Part shown: in pieces, positions 10,077 to 22,768 of the stretch
Numbering within the stretch: the stretch's first letter is position 1
How the letters are laid out: each line of letters opens with the position of its first letter
NCBI RefSeq assembly: GCF_004011695.2
Contig: NC_082411.1
Coordinates: 310,001 to 374,000 of the forward strand
DNA: 64,000 nucleotides
Source: Ascochyta rabiei
Lineage: Eukaryota > Ascomycota > Dothideomycetes > Pleosporales > Didymellaceae
Direction: 5' to 3'
Made by a program: the position numbers and the translations under genes
Notes under the pieces: model-generated
What the model was told of the DNA's origin: nothing
Database searches by the model: none
The model's input: the letters and a program-made list of their open reading frames with translations, nothing else

Positions 10077-13000
10077 CTACTCTGCAGACTCACTGGTCTT
10101 TTTTCCTTCAATTTTTTTAGGCCCATCCAGCCATTGTACGTTACCACCGACGATTTCGACCCCCCATCTCACGGTTCCTCTTTTGTCTCTGAACCATCCC
10201 AGTCTTGTCTTGATCCCAACTTTCTCCATCCCTTCAACCCCAACTTCACCAATCAGTTTATTCAGTTCGTCGCTACCTGCAACCATCGCCAGGACATCTG
10301 CCAGGCACTCCACCCGGCGTAGCATGGACGTCCTAGGGTAGACGACCTGAAGCGTCACGATCAGTATGACAAGGATGATCATAAGCAGGAATAGAATAAC
10401 CAGAGAGAGCCAAGTCGCCACCTTATTCATGCTGAGAACCTCGATGCGTTCTGTGACGATACCGTCGAATTTTTCCGCCTGCCGTTGATAACTCCAGAGC
10501 TCTTCATATGCAGCCCTAGAGACTGAGAACTTGCCACCGTACGTCCAGTTAGCGGTGGCCACAAAATGCTTGAAGAAAGTTTGAAAGGTCTTCTCAGAGT
10601 GTTGCTGCAGAAGAGTCGTGTTGAGGAGTGCGGTCGGATCCTTGTTAGCCAACACAAAATTGGCATAGGACATGTAATCCATATTCGTTCCTTTATCGCT
10701 ATCTCGTAAGGCGAAACGCTCGGCATCAAGGTTCTCAATGGTATGGTTGGCTACCATCATACTTGATCGCATTTGAGGTTCCACAATGTGCGGAGCACTC
10801 AGAAGCTGCGATACGAAGAAGACACCGTAGCTTTTCAATGTTAGCGTTATCAAGGATTGCTGAAAGACGCGGATAGTCTTGCTCACCTGACATTGCCACG
10901 AGAAGAGTTTGATCCAGGAACTTCGTAGACTACATCATACGCATAATCCCAGGCGCCGATAGCTGGTTGTGGCTCGTCCAGCAGCTTGTACTTCAAAACC
11001 TGCTTAGTGTCACGGGCGAATGTAATGCTTGCATTCGTCTGTTCGATAATGGGAGTGCATCTCATAATCGACGTTTGCGGTTCCTCGGGGAAGTAGAGCA
11101 CCGTTTCATTAGCGGTTCCAATGGAATTGCTCAGAAAATTTGATTCGGTTCCAGGCACAATTGTCGATGCTGCTGAACCGACTATCCATTTGATTGCAAA
11201 ATCCTTTGTCCAGCCGCTCGATACTCTGGTGTCCTCTGCTTCATCAGGGTCCACTGAAATGGCCGGTTGCTGGTCATACAGCGAACTGTTGCTAGACCAG
11301 TAAGCGACAACCGACTGCTTCCCCTTGTCGGTGCCGTTAGTACAACAAGCTAGTCTACGCGGCGCGCTGAAGATGGGTGCAGCAAAATCTCCACCGGGAG
11401 ACACGGTCATTGGAAGCACGTAGCCAGTAGCAGATTTGTCGAATCGATTCGGATAGACGCTCTGTACATCGTCCAGCCACCCTGAACTCGACACGGTAAC
11501 TACTTCGCATTCAAGTCTACTCCGAAGGGCTGAGGTGGTCAACGAGACATTAAAGGAGGATGTGAAAGAAGCCGCTTCGTTCCGAGACCCACTTTGGCTT
11601 TGGGTCGCCACGTATGATTCGCTTCGGTCGTCCCAACCTGTCAAGTTCACAGGTGTGAAGATCCATTCGTCTCCAGTCCACGGAAGCATGTGAGTGTTGA
11701 GAGTGATTTCATCTAGTGCGCTGTATAGCCAATCCGTGTTAGATGTGCCCAGCAGAGCGTCACTCAAATAGAAGGGGCGTTGACCCAAGCCAATACCGAA
11801 TTCGAAAGGCTTCTGCCTTGTGGTCAGCAAGTGAAGGACCTCGATATCCATATCTTGCGTGGCTTGTGTGTGTATGACTGTACGGCGCTCGAACACTGCG
11901 GCAACAGAGATAATGACTACTCCATTAGCATAAGAAGAACGTGTGCAGCTTGAGTAACCTACAGATCTGGGAAAGAGTCGTCCCAAGCGTCACTAGAAGA
12001 AGGATCCAGTGCCTACTTCTGGCCGATTTGATTGCTGCCCAAATCCAATATGAGGACTCATAGGTGATCGAGATTCCGTGAGAAGGTCCAGAGGGCTCCC
12101 TTGACATACTCAGATAAGGCTGAAGAGTGCGCATTGCCTTGTCGATACTATCCCAGCAAAGTCCGATTATGACAGCGACCAATGTCGCGATGATTGAATG
12201 AGGTGAGAGGCTAGCGTGGAACAAACTCAGGTCGATTTGCTGAACGAACACAGTCTGGAACAGTACTTCCTCATCAGCGAATTTACGGAGGACTAGCATC
12301 GCGATTGCAACGCCGATCAGAGCAAGCAATAAGATTGAAAGCCATGTCTTGTGAAGCATCGCTGGTCTCCACTCAGGCTTTGGAGGCTGCCTTGGTATGC
12401 GCTTTTGCATCCAGGAAAGTCTCTCGGCTTTAGGCGCGCCAGTCTCGATAACCGCATCGTCGCATTTCGAGCTCGCTCGGCTGATTATCCCTGAATGCAG
12501 GCTGAACTTTTGAGACCCTATCTTTGACTGTATCTCTGTTCGGTCGTGATTCTTCCACGTCCTGAGATCTGCCGCGAGTGGAGATGTGATGCTTGTGAGC
12601 GGCACAACTCCTACGAGCATGGCAGGATCCGACTTGAGATTCAGAGGTCTGCGATGACTCGAAGCAAACCAGACCATGAACAGAGAGTAACATCCTGCTA
12701 GAGATAACAAGACCGCAAGTGCGATGGCGACTCCTGGGACGACTATGATGCGATTCTCTGACTTCAGGTATTCACCGTCAACATCTTCAGAGGCCTTTGT
12801 GTCCGCTTCCAGAACAGAGGAGGAGATCAATTCGCCAAAGAAGCGCGATCTTAATCTACTTCCTTCGGAAGACAGCGTGCGATTTGCTAGCAGGTTTGCA
12901 ATTTTGAGGGAGAAGGTTTTTGCAAGAAGCATCGATACGCCTTCGAAACCTTCAACATCCTCATCTCCAGCCGGGGCAGGAAAGTATTTGAGCCAAGCTT

Positions 13001-14720
13001 CGCCGAATGCGAGGTCGTTTAGACGTGCTACATCTAGTAGACGATGCGAGACGGGCTTTGCACTCTGTTCAAATTCCTTGTTATCAAAGAAGACACCCGG
13101 GGCGGCTCCACCAATAACCGCGGTGACAGAAATGTCGGCTGCACTGTATCTTGGAGCACAAAGCTCCGCACGTGCTGTGAAGTTTTCCCAGTAGTCTTCC
13201 TGCCAGGAGGATGGCTTACCCATGATCCGTTCTGCAAACCATGCTGGAGACACAAAGAGCAGATCTCTGTCCTTGCATTGGTCCGAAAATTTGTATATGA
13301 AGGTCCGCCTCCATTGGTCAAGCACGATTTCATCAGAGTCAAGTGGTGGCTCACTCCCGTGTTCTCGAATCAGGCTCTCCCACGAAACGTAGGCTGAAGA
13401 CAGATTCGTCCATATCATGCCGCCTTGCAACGACAGGGCATCAGTATAGTAGCCACCGACGGGATTCGATATGACGTAACCACCCAAAATATCGACTGAG
13501 TGTGCAATTGGTGTCTGTAGCTGAACTTCGCAGCCGTCTTCGGATCGAAGTTTGAGACCTCTGGATTGCTTGGAGCAGGTACCATTGCATCCAGAGGTAC
13601 TCACGGACGTATATGTTATGTTAATATCAGTCTTCTCCGAGAGCGTCATCGACACGCATGTCGAATCCAGCTTCGAAACCTTTGTCTTAGCCCGCCATGT
13701 TCCCTCATTCAATACAGGAGGATTAGTATCAGGTGTGGTAAATGGGAGCACAACGTGCGAGTCCGTAACCCATAGAGATGTAGAGGCGTTGTAGAGGAAT
13801 CCGCTCATGGCACGAGTGTAGGTATCACGTCTTGGAAGAAGAAAGATCGAGCCATTCTGCTGAGGTGTGTATCGCTGGAGCTGTGTATCCGTTCGGAGCA
13901 CCACATCCCTGGTAGTGAAAACCGTAGACGAGAAGGTGGAGATGACAAGAACGCTAATCCCAGCAGCGAGAGAGGAAAGGCTAAGTATCCAGCGTCTGTG
14001 ACCTCCACTTCGTTTCAGAGACAGTCCAGTGAATACACTCTTCCACCATACTTTGGGTACGTAAAACAAAGTATGATTTGCTGTGACGGGCTGAGGGCTG
14101 GCCATACGCGCAAAGGGTTCTGTCCGTTTCACGTCCTCAGCTATCATAGTAACAGCCAGTGTAAACAAAACTGCAAGAACAGTCGGTACATATCGTCTTG
14201 CAATGAACTGTCCAAGGGAGCCATTATTTGTTGTCAGCCCATAGTGGTGCGTGGAGTAGGCACATAACACCGCCAGCACGATGGCACACACAAACGCACA
14301 GAAAGCTAGAAGCACCAGATAGGTTCGCCTTAATGTGTATGGTAGCCAGTTTGACGGCTTGTAGGTTCTGTCCTCATCGATGTTGGCTGTGCACGGATTA
14401 GCATGAGATCGAATATCCTCAAGGTTGGGTTGCGAGGAAGTCTCACTTGGGCCAGCTGCCACCGAAAACTTCGCTTTCGGTACTTGACTTCCAGAGACTT
14501 GGCTTGACGTAGTAGAAACCGAACGACGGTGCGACGCGATGACATTAGCATTGAGTAGACCATTGTATTCCTCTGCATCTTGCGGTGACGCGTTGTCGTG
14601 CGTGTGGTACGCCACTCTTGTGGGTGCTTCGGATGGGTTTGATGGATCATCTCTAGGTATTTGCATCCACGTAGTCTGGTTTCCCGAGTGCTGTGACGAA
14701 TCGGTAGCTGAGTGCGACAT
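10077..14720 (-). CDS. DUF3433-type fungal multi-pass membrane protein
   Basis: Exons on the minus strand: 14720-11963, 11919-10887, 10830-10077; 1514 residues, all phases consistent. Introns are 43 and 56 nt with CTAAY branch points. Seen: a Ser/Thr-rich N-terminal tail of about 140 residues; two closely spaced hydrophobic segments followed by a third (residues about 145-280); a long extracytosolic-type stretch with many N-x-S/T sites and paired cysteines; a hydrophobic segment near 650; another pair beyond 790; and then a second, similar long stretch ending in a last hydrophobic segment (ILFLLMIILVILIV). The layout is a tandem duplication of one membrane-ectodomain module, typical of fungal DUF3433 proteins, whose function is unknown. 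The ATG at 14720 is the first in frame. The 3' end lies 49 bp from the stop of the opposing patatin gene. Confidence 0.8.
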
Positions 14721-16295
14721 GAGGTCGTATCTGGTATGGTCGCGATATCGCGATACTGGCAATGGCGTAAGGATCAGACTGCAGCGACCTATGGCGTGCG
14801 TGTTGTTGGAGACTGACAATCAGTGTTAATAGAGGATCTCACCCTCAAGGTAAATGGATATTGAACATATCTGCAGTCAGCGCTATGGGGCTGATTTCTA
14901 AGGAATGTACTGCCTCCTCACCATGTCTGACGGCGCGCTTGGCTGGGGGCCTAATCCAGCCCTACCTAATGCACAGAATACAACACTGTGTCACAGCGAA
15001 AGGTCAAGAACCTGTCAAGTTTTGACAACAAATTTCCGAGAGCTAAGCTCTTACAAATGGACGTCCTGGTAGTAGGTATACATAGAGGGCAGAGCAATTA
15101 TAGTTACAAAGGTATACAGCTCTACGCCGTCAGATGTGAGGGAGCAGTACAGGAGTGGACACCATGTTTCCAACCCTAGCACATGTGTGCCCTAACGAGA
15201 CGGTTAATCTATCGCTCAGTGACTGCAAATACACGTTAAATCGACGGGTAACATTGCGCGGGAGGCTTTGCGATTTTAATCGTTCACTTGCTTACTATGT
15301 CCGTGCGCGTGCTGTGCAGCTTGGCGTACCGGTCCTCTGTCCGGGTATCCACATTGGCTATTTCTTTGCCTAACTTCCTACAACGGTCGCTTCGATCGGA
15401 GTTGAGATTTGGTCTTCCACCGAATACGCCTAGTTCGGTATCACGTGCACTGGATCGCCAAATATCAGCTTTTCATCATCTCATATAAGTGCCACCGCAT
15501 CCTTCCTTCCATCTCTATTCTCACAAGCCTTTCCGGCATCGATATCAGTACCTCTTGTGTAACATGAATATTGGAGTCTCAGGCACAGCCAGAATGACGT
15601 GCGGAGGCTACTTCCGCAGCTGATGCCGTCAACGAAGACAATGAGGATATCAAAAAGTGGACCAAACGTTCCAGAAAAAGCCGCATATCTCCTCAAGGAT
15701 GCTCTTTGGTGTAAATTGAAATTGGTAGAGAGATTACTACTTTTAGAACTTGGCTGCGGCCATACAGAGCCCCGACGTCGACTCGCTACACCAAATGTTC
15801 TCGCAGGCTGAGACTGAGACAGCGGCGCTCGTGCATTGACAAACGCCCGCAGCGAAATCAAATGGAGTGGCGCTGGAGTTGGGTTTCATGGCGGCAATGC
15901 ACTACTTTGAATGCCACCTGGCCATGGATGTAGTGTGTAGATGCCCAGCATCAGACTAAAGCTTAAAGCAATTGAGGCTCATGGCTTGTTTCGGATGACA
16001 TATTGTTATATGCGCTTACTTGCAGGCTAAGATTATACTACTTCAGCCTTACGCAGTGGGACATTGGATAGTGATACACTGATCAGAAGCAACGCAATTA
16101 TCTGGTCTTTACAAGGTGGAGGTTTTCAGCTTGGCGTCAATTCGTGGTGGCTGATTGAGCCTGACCGAGCTGCTGACTACGGTTCTCATCTTCACTCAAA
16201 GGCTGCATTGTACTTCTTAGGTCTTTATTTTTTATTTTTTATTAGCATTAGGGTATCTAAGCGATCTAGTAATGAGATGGCCAAAAATGAAACAT
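14721..16295. other. Intergenic: DUF3433 gene promoter and 3' end of the glycosyltransferase gene
   Basis: Only short frames without recognisable features are present. The side near 14721 must carry the promoter of the leftward DUF3433 gene; the side near 16295 is the 3' region of the leftward glycosyltransferase gene. Nothing further is supported. Confidence 0.5.
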
Positions 16296-18452
16296 TCAAG
16301 ACGCCTTTTCCTCTATCGCATCAGCCAAGAACGCCGGGTTGGTCTCAAAACGTGGATCCAGCCAGAAGGCGCGCTCGTCACCGTCCTTGACCATCTCCTT
16401 GACAGTCTTTGGTTTGTTGTGACCGCCGATATAAAAAAGCACGCTCCTAACAGCACCAACAAGAGAAACCAATGCGTAGATCTGCTTGTAGATTGGAATA
16501 GTCATTGCGCCCCAAAATGGTGTACGCATGTCAGGTCGACGACGGCAGGAGATGTAATTGTACGCCAGGACAGGAAAAATGGAAACAAGCATAAGGAGAC
16601 CAGCCTGACGCCAGTACGCGCCATTGCTGCCCATCGTTACGAGGACAGGGATGCGTACCCAATCAACGATGATGCAAGCAATAGAGTAAAAATGAACAAA
16701 CTTTTGCCCAAAGATGCCATGGAGTGTGGTCTGACCGTTGAAGGAGAAGAGCATACGTCCCATGAAAGCGAGGAGACGGCCATGGCGGCCCATCTCCCAA
16801 GAGCGAACACGCTGGTTGTACCAGTTGAGACCAGGGCCAAGGAAGGTTGTTGGCACTTCAGTCTCGAGAACGCAGCTCGCGTCGAACGCGATGCGCTTCT
16901 TCATCTTCTGCATGGAAATACCAGTGTTGACGTCCTCGGCGATGAAGTCGAGTGAATGGTAGTTGCTAATAAGGTCGATAAGGGTTTCGCGCTCGCAAAA
17001 CCATCCAGCGCCATGAGGATAGAGGACACCGCAGATGTCAGACTCAGCCAGCTTGACAAGACCAGCCATGCGGTACTCAACGTCCTGCCAGGCTACAAGA
17101 AACAACGGAATGTCGCCAGCAGCGTTGGTCGCTTTGAGTGGGAAGGCAACACCTTTAGTCACATCGTCGATCTTGTGAACTGGGGCGCGGAAACTAGCAG
17201 GTATACAGACATCGTCATCGACGGTGAAGATGAAGTCGAAGTTCTTTGCCGCAACCGCACCGACAAGCTGAGCTGCGTTCTTGCTACCAATAGGTGACCA
17301 GATGTAGTTGATCTCAGGGTGTAGGCTGCGAACAAAGTTTCGGAAGATGTTGTTCTCAGGGTGCATCGTACGCGCGTTGTCAATGATGAAGATGCTGCTC
17401 GGGTGGAAATGGACAAAAGCCGACTCCATGACTCGCTGGAAGGCCTCGTGGTCGCTTTTATGGCATGGAATTACCAGTGCAGTGCGTTGTTCTTTGTCGG
17501 TTCTCTCTGGCTTCTCGTCCATGGCTTGCTTTTGTGCCTCGATGTCGTCGTGCGCGGAGATGGTCTCCTCCGCGGCTGGCACGTCTGGGATGCGCGCAAT
17601 GAGCAGCATGAGTGTGATCATTGCAGGCTCAAGTGCGATAACAATGACAAGAACGGCCAAGATGTTGCGACGAGTGATAGCCATGGCTGACTGGATCCAG
17701 TGAAAGTAAAGTTCGCACACAACAATTCCAGCAATCAGTGAGGCAACTGCGGTGAGCACCGCATACTTCTTCCATGTCATGGGCCACAGAAGCTCCCTAA
17801 CATCGAACATGTTCCAGATAGTCTTCGGGCTGATGTGGGACAAGATGAAGTCCCGGGTGGCAATGAACGGTCTGAGAACCATCGCAGGCTTTTCAATCGT
17901 GCTGCTGCTATGGATAGGCTGTACTCGAACCTCGATATTTTTTTGCTTGTCGATGTTCAACGAAGAGGACCTCGGCGAGAGAACAGGTCGGTTGTGGCGA
18001 GGATCTCGGACTGATAAGATCTCATCTGGATCAGCAAAAGGGTTTGGATTCGAGGGTGCAGCTCCGACCAGTGTTTGTGTTGAAGGATCCAAAAAGGAAT
18101 CAGTATAAACGTTGGGGACATTGAGTGTCGATGTTCGTGGAGAAAGAGTCATATGAATGTTTCGGGATTGGCGATGACTCGATGGCGCCAGACTCGACGG
18201 TGCCAGGGTGATATCATCAGAGTAGAGCGAAGGTGGCTTAATGGAAGTCTCTGGCTCAACGATAGAAACCCGCGAACAATTGCTGAAAGAGTATGAACTC
18301 TGGGTACGTCGCGGTTCGAAGACAGACTCCTGACTTCTGAGTTGTGCTGCCTCAGGGACCAGAGGTTCGTAGACGGCGCTCTCAAGCAGATCCTCGTCAA
18401 GGTTCTGGCGCTGTCCTGTCCTGCTGAACCATCTTGAGATGGATGACGGCAT
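16296..18452 (-). CDS. Family 2 processive-type membrane glycosyltransferase
   Basis: Intronless, 718 residues. After a disordered 200-residue N-terminus come two membrane segments (about residues 230-250 and 270-290), a cytosolic GT-A type catalytic domain, and three to four C-terminal membrane segments. Catalytic features seen: VIPCHKSD at the start of the nucleotide-binding fold, the DxD-type metal motif in FTVDDDVCIP, an acceptor-side FIAEDVNTG, and a QxxRW-like NQRVRSWEMGR. This order is that of chitin/hyaluronan synthase-like GT2 enzymes, which polymerise a sugar from a nucleotide-sugar donor and export it across the plasma membrane. GT2 proteins of this general type support hyphal growth on surfaces in some plant-associated fungi (known for the family); the product here is not deducible. 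It is divergent from the UDP-glucose 4-epimerase gene, a donor-sugar enzyme. Confidence 0.85.
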   Translation of the reverse strand: MPSSISRWFSRTGQRQNLDEDLLESAVYEPLVPEAAQLRSQESVFEPRRTQSSYSFSNCSRVSIVEPETSIKPPSLYSDDITLAPSSLAPSSHRQSRNIHMTLSPRTSTLNVPNVYTDSFLDPSTQTLVGAAPSNPNPFADPDEILSVRDPRHNRPVLSPRSSSLNIDKQKNIEVRVQPIHSSSTIEKPAMVLRPFIATRDFILSHISPKTIWNMFDVRELLWPMTWKKYAVLTAVASLIAGIVVCELYFHWIQSAMAITRRNILAVLVIVIALEPAMITLMLLIARIPDVPAAEETISAHDDIEAQKQAMDEKPERTDKEQRTALVIPCHKSDHEAFQRVMESAFVHFHPSSIFIIDNARTMHPENNIFRNFVRSLHPEINYIWSPIGSKNAAQLVGAVAAKNFDFIFTVDDDVCIPASFRAPVHKIDDVTKGVAFPLKATNAAGDIPLFLVAWQDVEYRMAGLVKLAESDICGVLYPHGAGWFCERETLIDLISNYHSLDFIAEDVNTGISMQKMKKRIAFDASCVLETEVPTTFLGPGLNWYNQRVRSWEMGRHGRLLAFMGRMLFSFNGQTTLHGIFGQKFVHFYSIACIIVDWVRIPVLVTMGSNGAYWRQAGLLMLVSIFPVLAYNYISCRRRPDMRTPFWGAMTIPIYKQIYALVSLVGAVRSVLFYIGGHNKPKTVKEMVKDGDERAFWLDPRFETNPAFLADAIEEKAS

Positions 18453-20501
18453 TATGGTGGTGGAAGCAGAGCTAACGGTTTTAGGGCGCCGGCAACAGTG
18501 AGATAAATGAGAATACGCAGCGCAGTTCTGCTAAACGAGTGTGTAGGGCAGGCTTGACTGAACAAGTAGATGTTGTACAAGATTTCTTCAGAGAATGAAG
18601 CCCTCCTTTTGCATTATGAAGAGACCGAAAGACTGAAAATTGGAAGCGCCCAGACGGAGCTGCTTCTGCGATTGCAAATTCCAGAAGCCTTCTCGCTTGG
18701 CAGTAGTGTTGTAGATCCAACATCTTTGCATTCTCGACCTGTATCGGACGGTGTCCAGAAGCAAACCTAGACTGAGACTAATTGGACAGTCGGCGAGATG
18801 CGAGTACGGTACAGGCGTTTTGCCAAGGTGATGGTGCCCACATGCTCTGTCCAAGCCACAGTTGGCGGCACATAGGTACAAGCCAGCGACAGGACCCGAA
18901 CAGCTACGTGATTCGATACAGTCAACTAGTGCTGGACTCAGGGGTGGCAAAGCCCATAGAAGATTAAGGCATAGATCAGCAAGGACATACCCGCGCCACG
19001 TAGAGCAAGCCCAGACCAGCATATAGCGTCTGAAGCGTCCCCGGCATCGTGCTCAGCCTCCGCGAGAGTGGATTCGTCTCGCTACGGTAGGAGCCGAAGA
19101 GATCGGAGTTCCAGGTAGTCGGATCGATCGTGCATACGTCCTGACATGCATCGGAGCAATAATGGATCGTGCTAAATGGGGTAGCGAGCCTAAATCAGCC
19201 AATGGGATGTGAGAGATAGATGACAAGTGCACCAAATTCCTATCTAGGTTACCGCCCCTGCGTAGCCTATTCAACATCCAGTTCTCCACCACGACACCAT
19301 TTCCATCAACCTACATTGCCTTGTGTCGCAGTAAGCCTGTACACAAGCAATAATCCATCGTGGTACAATGGCGCAAGTGGAACACACTGCTTCCAACCAA
19401 CCCTGCCGATGCTGACCACGACTGATCACACAGGTGAAAACTCACTACTGCCCTTGTAAATACGTCAAGAACAGTTGCTCCATACCAACTTCGGCGACTG
19501 TCGAGCTAGGTCGCGCATTAGTCAAGTGCGATCCAACTACATTAGGAAGAGGTCGAGACTTTAATCTCTCCCGGTCGATTATCCGCTCCAACATTTTTAA
19601 ATGCATATCCACAATTGAAAGCTTGAACTAACCATGCTCTTCCCGACGCCTCCTGTCGCTTACGATATACACTATGCGGATGCTTCGCCAAGGCAGTAAT
19701 TTGTGGAGACTCACGCCCTTCCCCACAAGTCTCGGTACATCCAAGGAACAGGTTCTTCCATCGTTTTTCATGGAGTGGACCGTCGCCGATGGGATCACTA
19801 GGTACGCCTCTACATCACTGCGCGGATGTGCATGGCAGATTACTTGCCGCAGTCAACTCGGGCAGATCAAGATCTCGATTCGGAAAAGCTGGTGACCATC
19901 GATGGGATCGCTCGGACCTAGGTACATGGTGCCCCAAGGAGGCAAATGCGTCAGAGCAGTCACACACGTAACAATTCCCCTAATACTGGAGCCGGTGCAA
20001 GCCACACTGTGCCTTGTCATGCGGAGAGAGCATCCGTCAGTCCTTGGCTCCGATGTCCAGAACGTGGTCAAGCTCGTTGACAGTCTCTTGGCTTGGCCGG
20101 AACACTTCTGACATGTCTCTGCCATGAGAGTATTCGAAGCCATGGCGGCAGGGCATCCGCACAGGCTGATGTGGAACTGGAATTTGACAGTGTTCTAGAG
20201 CACTCAAAGGCGACAGAGCTGATTCTCTATGGCCCAAATCGTGCCAGTGTTGAATTCGAGGCGTTTGGTGTCAGTGTGGCACACACGCCTCGACATGGTT
20301 GGCTTCTAGATGAATGAAAGTGTTGGGAAGCCTGGGAGAATCGCCATCGTAGAGGCTCTACAGGATTCCTATAAAACATAAGCTGTTGGTCGCTCAGGAA
20401 TTGAAGCATCGCATCCAGCTCTCTCAGTATCTCCTAGCGTCTCACTTTCACTTCATATTTCTTCTCCACTCTTACGCATCAGGATCTGCAGCTCATTCGC
20501 T
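18453..20501. other. Divergent intergenic region between glycosyltransferase and epimerase genes
   Basis: About 2 kb separating two genes that point away from each other, so it should hold both promoters. Short frames are present but none resembles a protein family. A TATA-like element is listed separately. Confidence 0.5.
20370..20377 (+). promoter_or_regulatory. TATA-like element upstream of the epimerase gene
   Basis: TATAAAAC lies about 130 bp before the epimerase ATG, followed by a pyrimidine-rich tract (around 20415-20470) typical of fungal core promoters. Assigned by pattern and position only. Confidence 0.45.
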
Positions 20502-21845
20502 ATGGCTGCTACACACACGCAAGACGCTGACTACTGGAGCTACGCGGGCTCCATACCGTCACCTCCTCTTTCCCCTATCAGTATTCCCAGTGGTGTTTCC
20601 ACACCTGCTTCTTTCGCTTCCGAGAATACTGCACCCTTCTTTTCCAATGTTTCGACGCCCTACACAGAGCTCTCCGAGTCCCAGACACTGCCAGCCACTG
20701 ACCCCACCCCTGCGGAGCAGTACGTGCTGGTCGTCGGTGGACTCGGCTACATTGGCAGCCATACTACATGGGAACTCCTCAAGGCCGGGCACAACGTTGT
20801 CATTGTCGACAACCTCAGCAACTCCTACAAAGACGTTCTCGAGCGCATCCAGCTCCTCGTCAAGGATTACTACAAGGGTTGCTCCAACGTGCCCCACATC
20901 GACTTCTTCGAAGCCGACTACCGCAAGAAGCCCGCCATGAAGGCGATCCTCGAGCGCTACGACAGTCTGTACACACTCAAATCCACAATCACCTCTGTGA
21001 TCCACTTCGCAGCATACAAGGCAGTTGAAGAAAGCATCCACCAACCGCTGAAATACTACTCCAACAACGTCGCCGGCCTGATCGACTTCTGCGACCTACT
21101 AGACCGCTTCGAGATCAAAACGCTCGTCTTCTCCTCCTCGGCCACCGTCTACGGCGAGCTAGCCAACCAAGGAGGCCAGCTCCAAGAAGAGCTCACAAGC
21201 CACACGACAACGCGCTGGACCGACGCCGCAGGCCGTCCACACACGACACTATCCGGCTGCACTGGTCTGACCAACCCATACGGGCGGACAAAATGGATGA
21301 GCGAAGCCATCCTCAGCGACGTAGCGGCCAGCGACCCATCCTGGAAGATCTACGCCCTCCGCTACTTCAACCCCATCGGGTGCGATGCATCGGGGCTCCT
21401 GGGCGAAGACCCGCGCGGAACCCCCAACAACCTGATGCCGCTCGTGATCCGCGCCATGGAGGGCCAGATGCCCGAGCTGGCCATCTTTGGCGCCGACTGG
21501 GATACGCGTGACGGTACCGCGGTGCGGGATTTCATCCATGTGAGCGACCTGGCGCGCGGGCACGTTGCTGCTATCGCGGCGGGCGGGAGCGCAAAGGCGA
21601 CGCCGGGGTTCCACGCCATCAACCTCGGGACGGGGACCGGGTCGAGTGTGCGCGAGGTCGTGGACACGATGCAGGCTGTGTCTGGCCGGGAGATTAAGAC
21701 AGGAGATGCGCCGAGGCGGGAGGGCGACGTTGGGGTTTGCGTTGCGGATCCTGGGAAGGCGGAGAGGGTGCTGGGGTGGCGGCCGTTGAAGACGCTGGAG
21801 GATTCCTGTAGGGATATCTGCCGGTATCTTGACGCTCATGCCTAG
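20502..21845 (+). CDS. UDP-glucose 4-epimerase (GalE/Gal10-type)
   Basis: Interconverts UDP-glucose and UDP-galactose with bound NAD; Leloir pathway and supply of galactose donors for wall polysaccharides and glycoproteins. 447 residues, no introns. Seen: a 70-residue Ser/Pro-rich extension, then the Rossmann motif GGLGYIGSH, VDNLSNS, HFAAYKAVEES, the catalytic serine region VFSSSATVYG, the Tyr-x3-Lys pair in NPYGRTK, and RYFNPIGCD, all in the standard order for short-chain dehydrogenase-type epimerases. There is no C-terminal mutarotase domain, so it resembles the stand-alone enzyme and not yeast Gal10. The N-terminal extension is unusual for GalE and could be regulatory. A polypyrimidine run (21872-21905) follows the stop. 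Confidence 0.93.
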   Translation: MAATHTQDADYWSYAGSIPSPPLSPISIPSGVSTPASFASENTAPFFSNVSTPYTELSESQTLPATDPTPAEQYVLVVGGLGYIGSHTTWELLKAGHNVVIVDNLSNSYKDVLERIQLLVKDYYKGCSNVPHIDFFEADYRKKPAMKAILERYDSLYTLKSTITSVIHFAAYKAVEESIHQPLKYYSNNVAGLIDFCDLLDRFEIKTLVFSSSATVYGELANQGGQLQEELTSHTTTRWTDAAGRPHTTLSGCTGLTNPYGRTKWMSEAILSDVAASDPSWKIYALRYFNPIGCDASGLLGEDPRGTPNNLMPLVIRAMEGQMPELAIFGADWDTRDGTAVRDFIHVSDLARGHVAAIAAGGSAKATPGFHAINLGTGTGSSVREVVDTMQAVSGREIKTGDAPRREGDVGVCVADPGKAERVLGWRPLKTLEDSCRDICRYLDAHA

Positions 21846-22768
21846 GTTTCGTCTCTCTTCTTCGTTCTGATACCCCTTTTTTTTCTTTTCTTTTTTTCTT
21901 TTTTTAGAAAAGAATTCAGAAGCTGGCATTGGACGGTTCGAATGAAATAAAAGCGGTCTTTACTTTTGTCAATCGTCATGAAACTATGCTGCCGAGTCGC
22001 CCCTTTCCTAGCAAAGCTTGATCCTGCTGTAGTTGTTCGTAAGCATGTCAACCTGCTCATCCTCAAAAAACATCCGAACTAACACTTCGTCTCTGTTTGA
22101 GGCGACTCTCATCAATGCCAGTACGTCAGTTCGGTCAGTGTGGAGATTCTCTTCCGCCGTATCAGTACCTTCAACTCGTCTCATCTTGTCTCGACCAGCA
22201 TTTGTGCGGTTGACTAGCACGAAAATCACCAGAAATAGCTTCAATACCCAGCTCTGCGAGACGAGACGTGCGACCCGTCTCGACAAGAAGCAGAAGCGTG
22301 GAGTCTCCGTTGGCAGGGCTCGGTGCTGGTATTGCGCCGTGATTCGGTACGTGCACCGCTCACTTGGGGGTGTGAGGAAGCGTGGTTGTGGGGACAAATA
22401 CTTTTCTATCGTAGTGTTGGCGGGAAATACTGTGATTGATGATAGCCTTGAAATGAAGGCGCATGCAATTCAGTTTGAAGAGGCGGATCGATTGAAAGTC
22501 TGCGCTGCAAAGCAAGATCAAGTATTGGTCGAGCCTGAAAACGTTATTTGGGCGTGAAGTATGATCATGCTGATATGAACTATCTGACACGATCCATTCT
22601 TGCTACAGATGGATGGAAGTCATCATATCATGATCTCGCACCCCCAGATTGCAATCACATTCACAAGGAAGATACCGCGTATCTTGTTGTATCCCAGTCC
22701 TCCAGACAATACCTAAAACTGCCTGTCTGTACATATGCCGGTACTTGTGCAGATCGCCATAGATGAGC
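21846..22768. other. Convergent intergenic region with a polypyrimidine tract
   Basis: It lies between the stops of the epimerase and the GPI-anchored protein genes. A run of T with a few C (21872-21905) is probably part of the epimerase 3' region. Two overlapping open frames on opposite strands (22033-22557 plus, 174 aa; 22008-22397 minus, 129 aa) have no recognisable domain and are not called as genes. Confidence 0.45.

Noticed and set aside
22008..22557. Overlapping 129-aa and 174-aa frames on opposite strands
   Set aside because: No domain, no signal peptide and no reason to prefer one strand; both lie in a convergent intergenic region.
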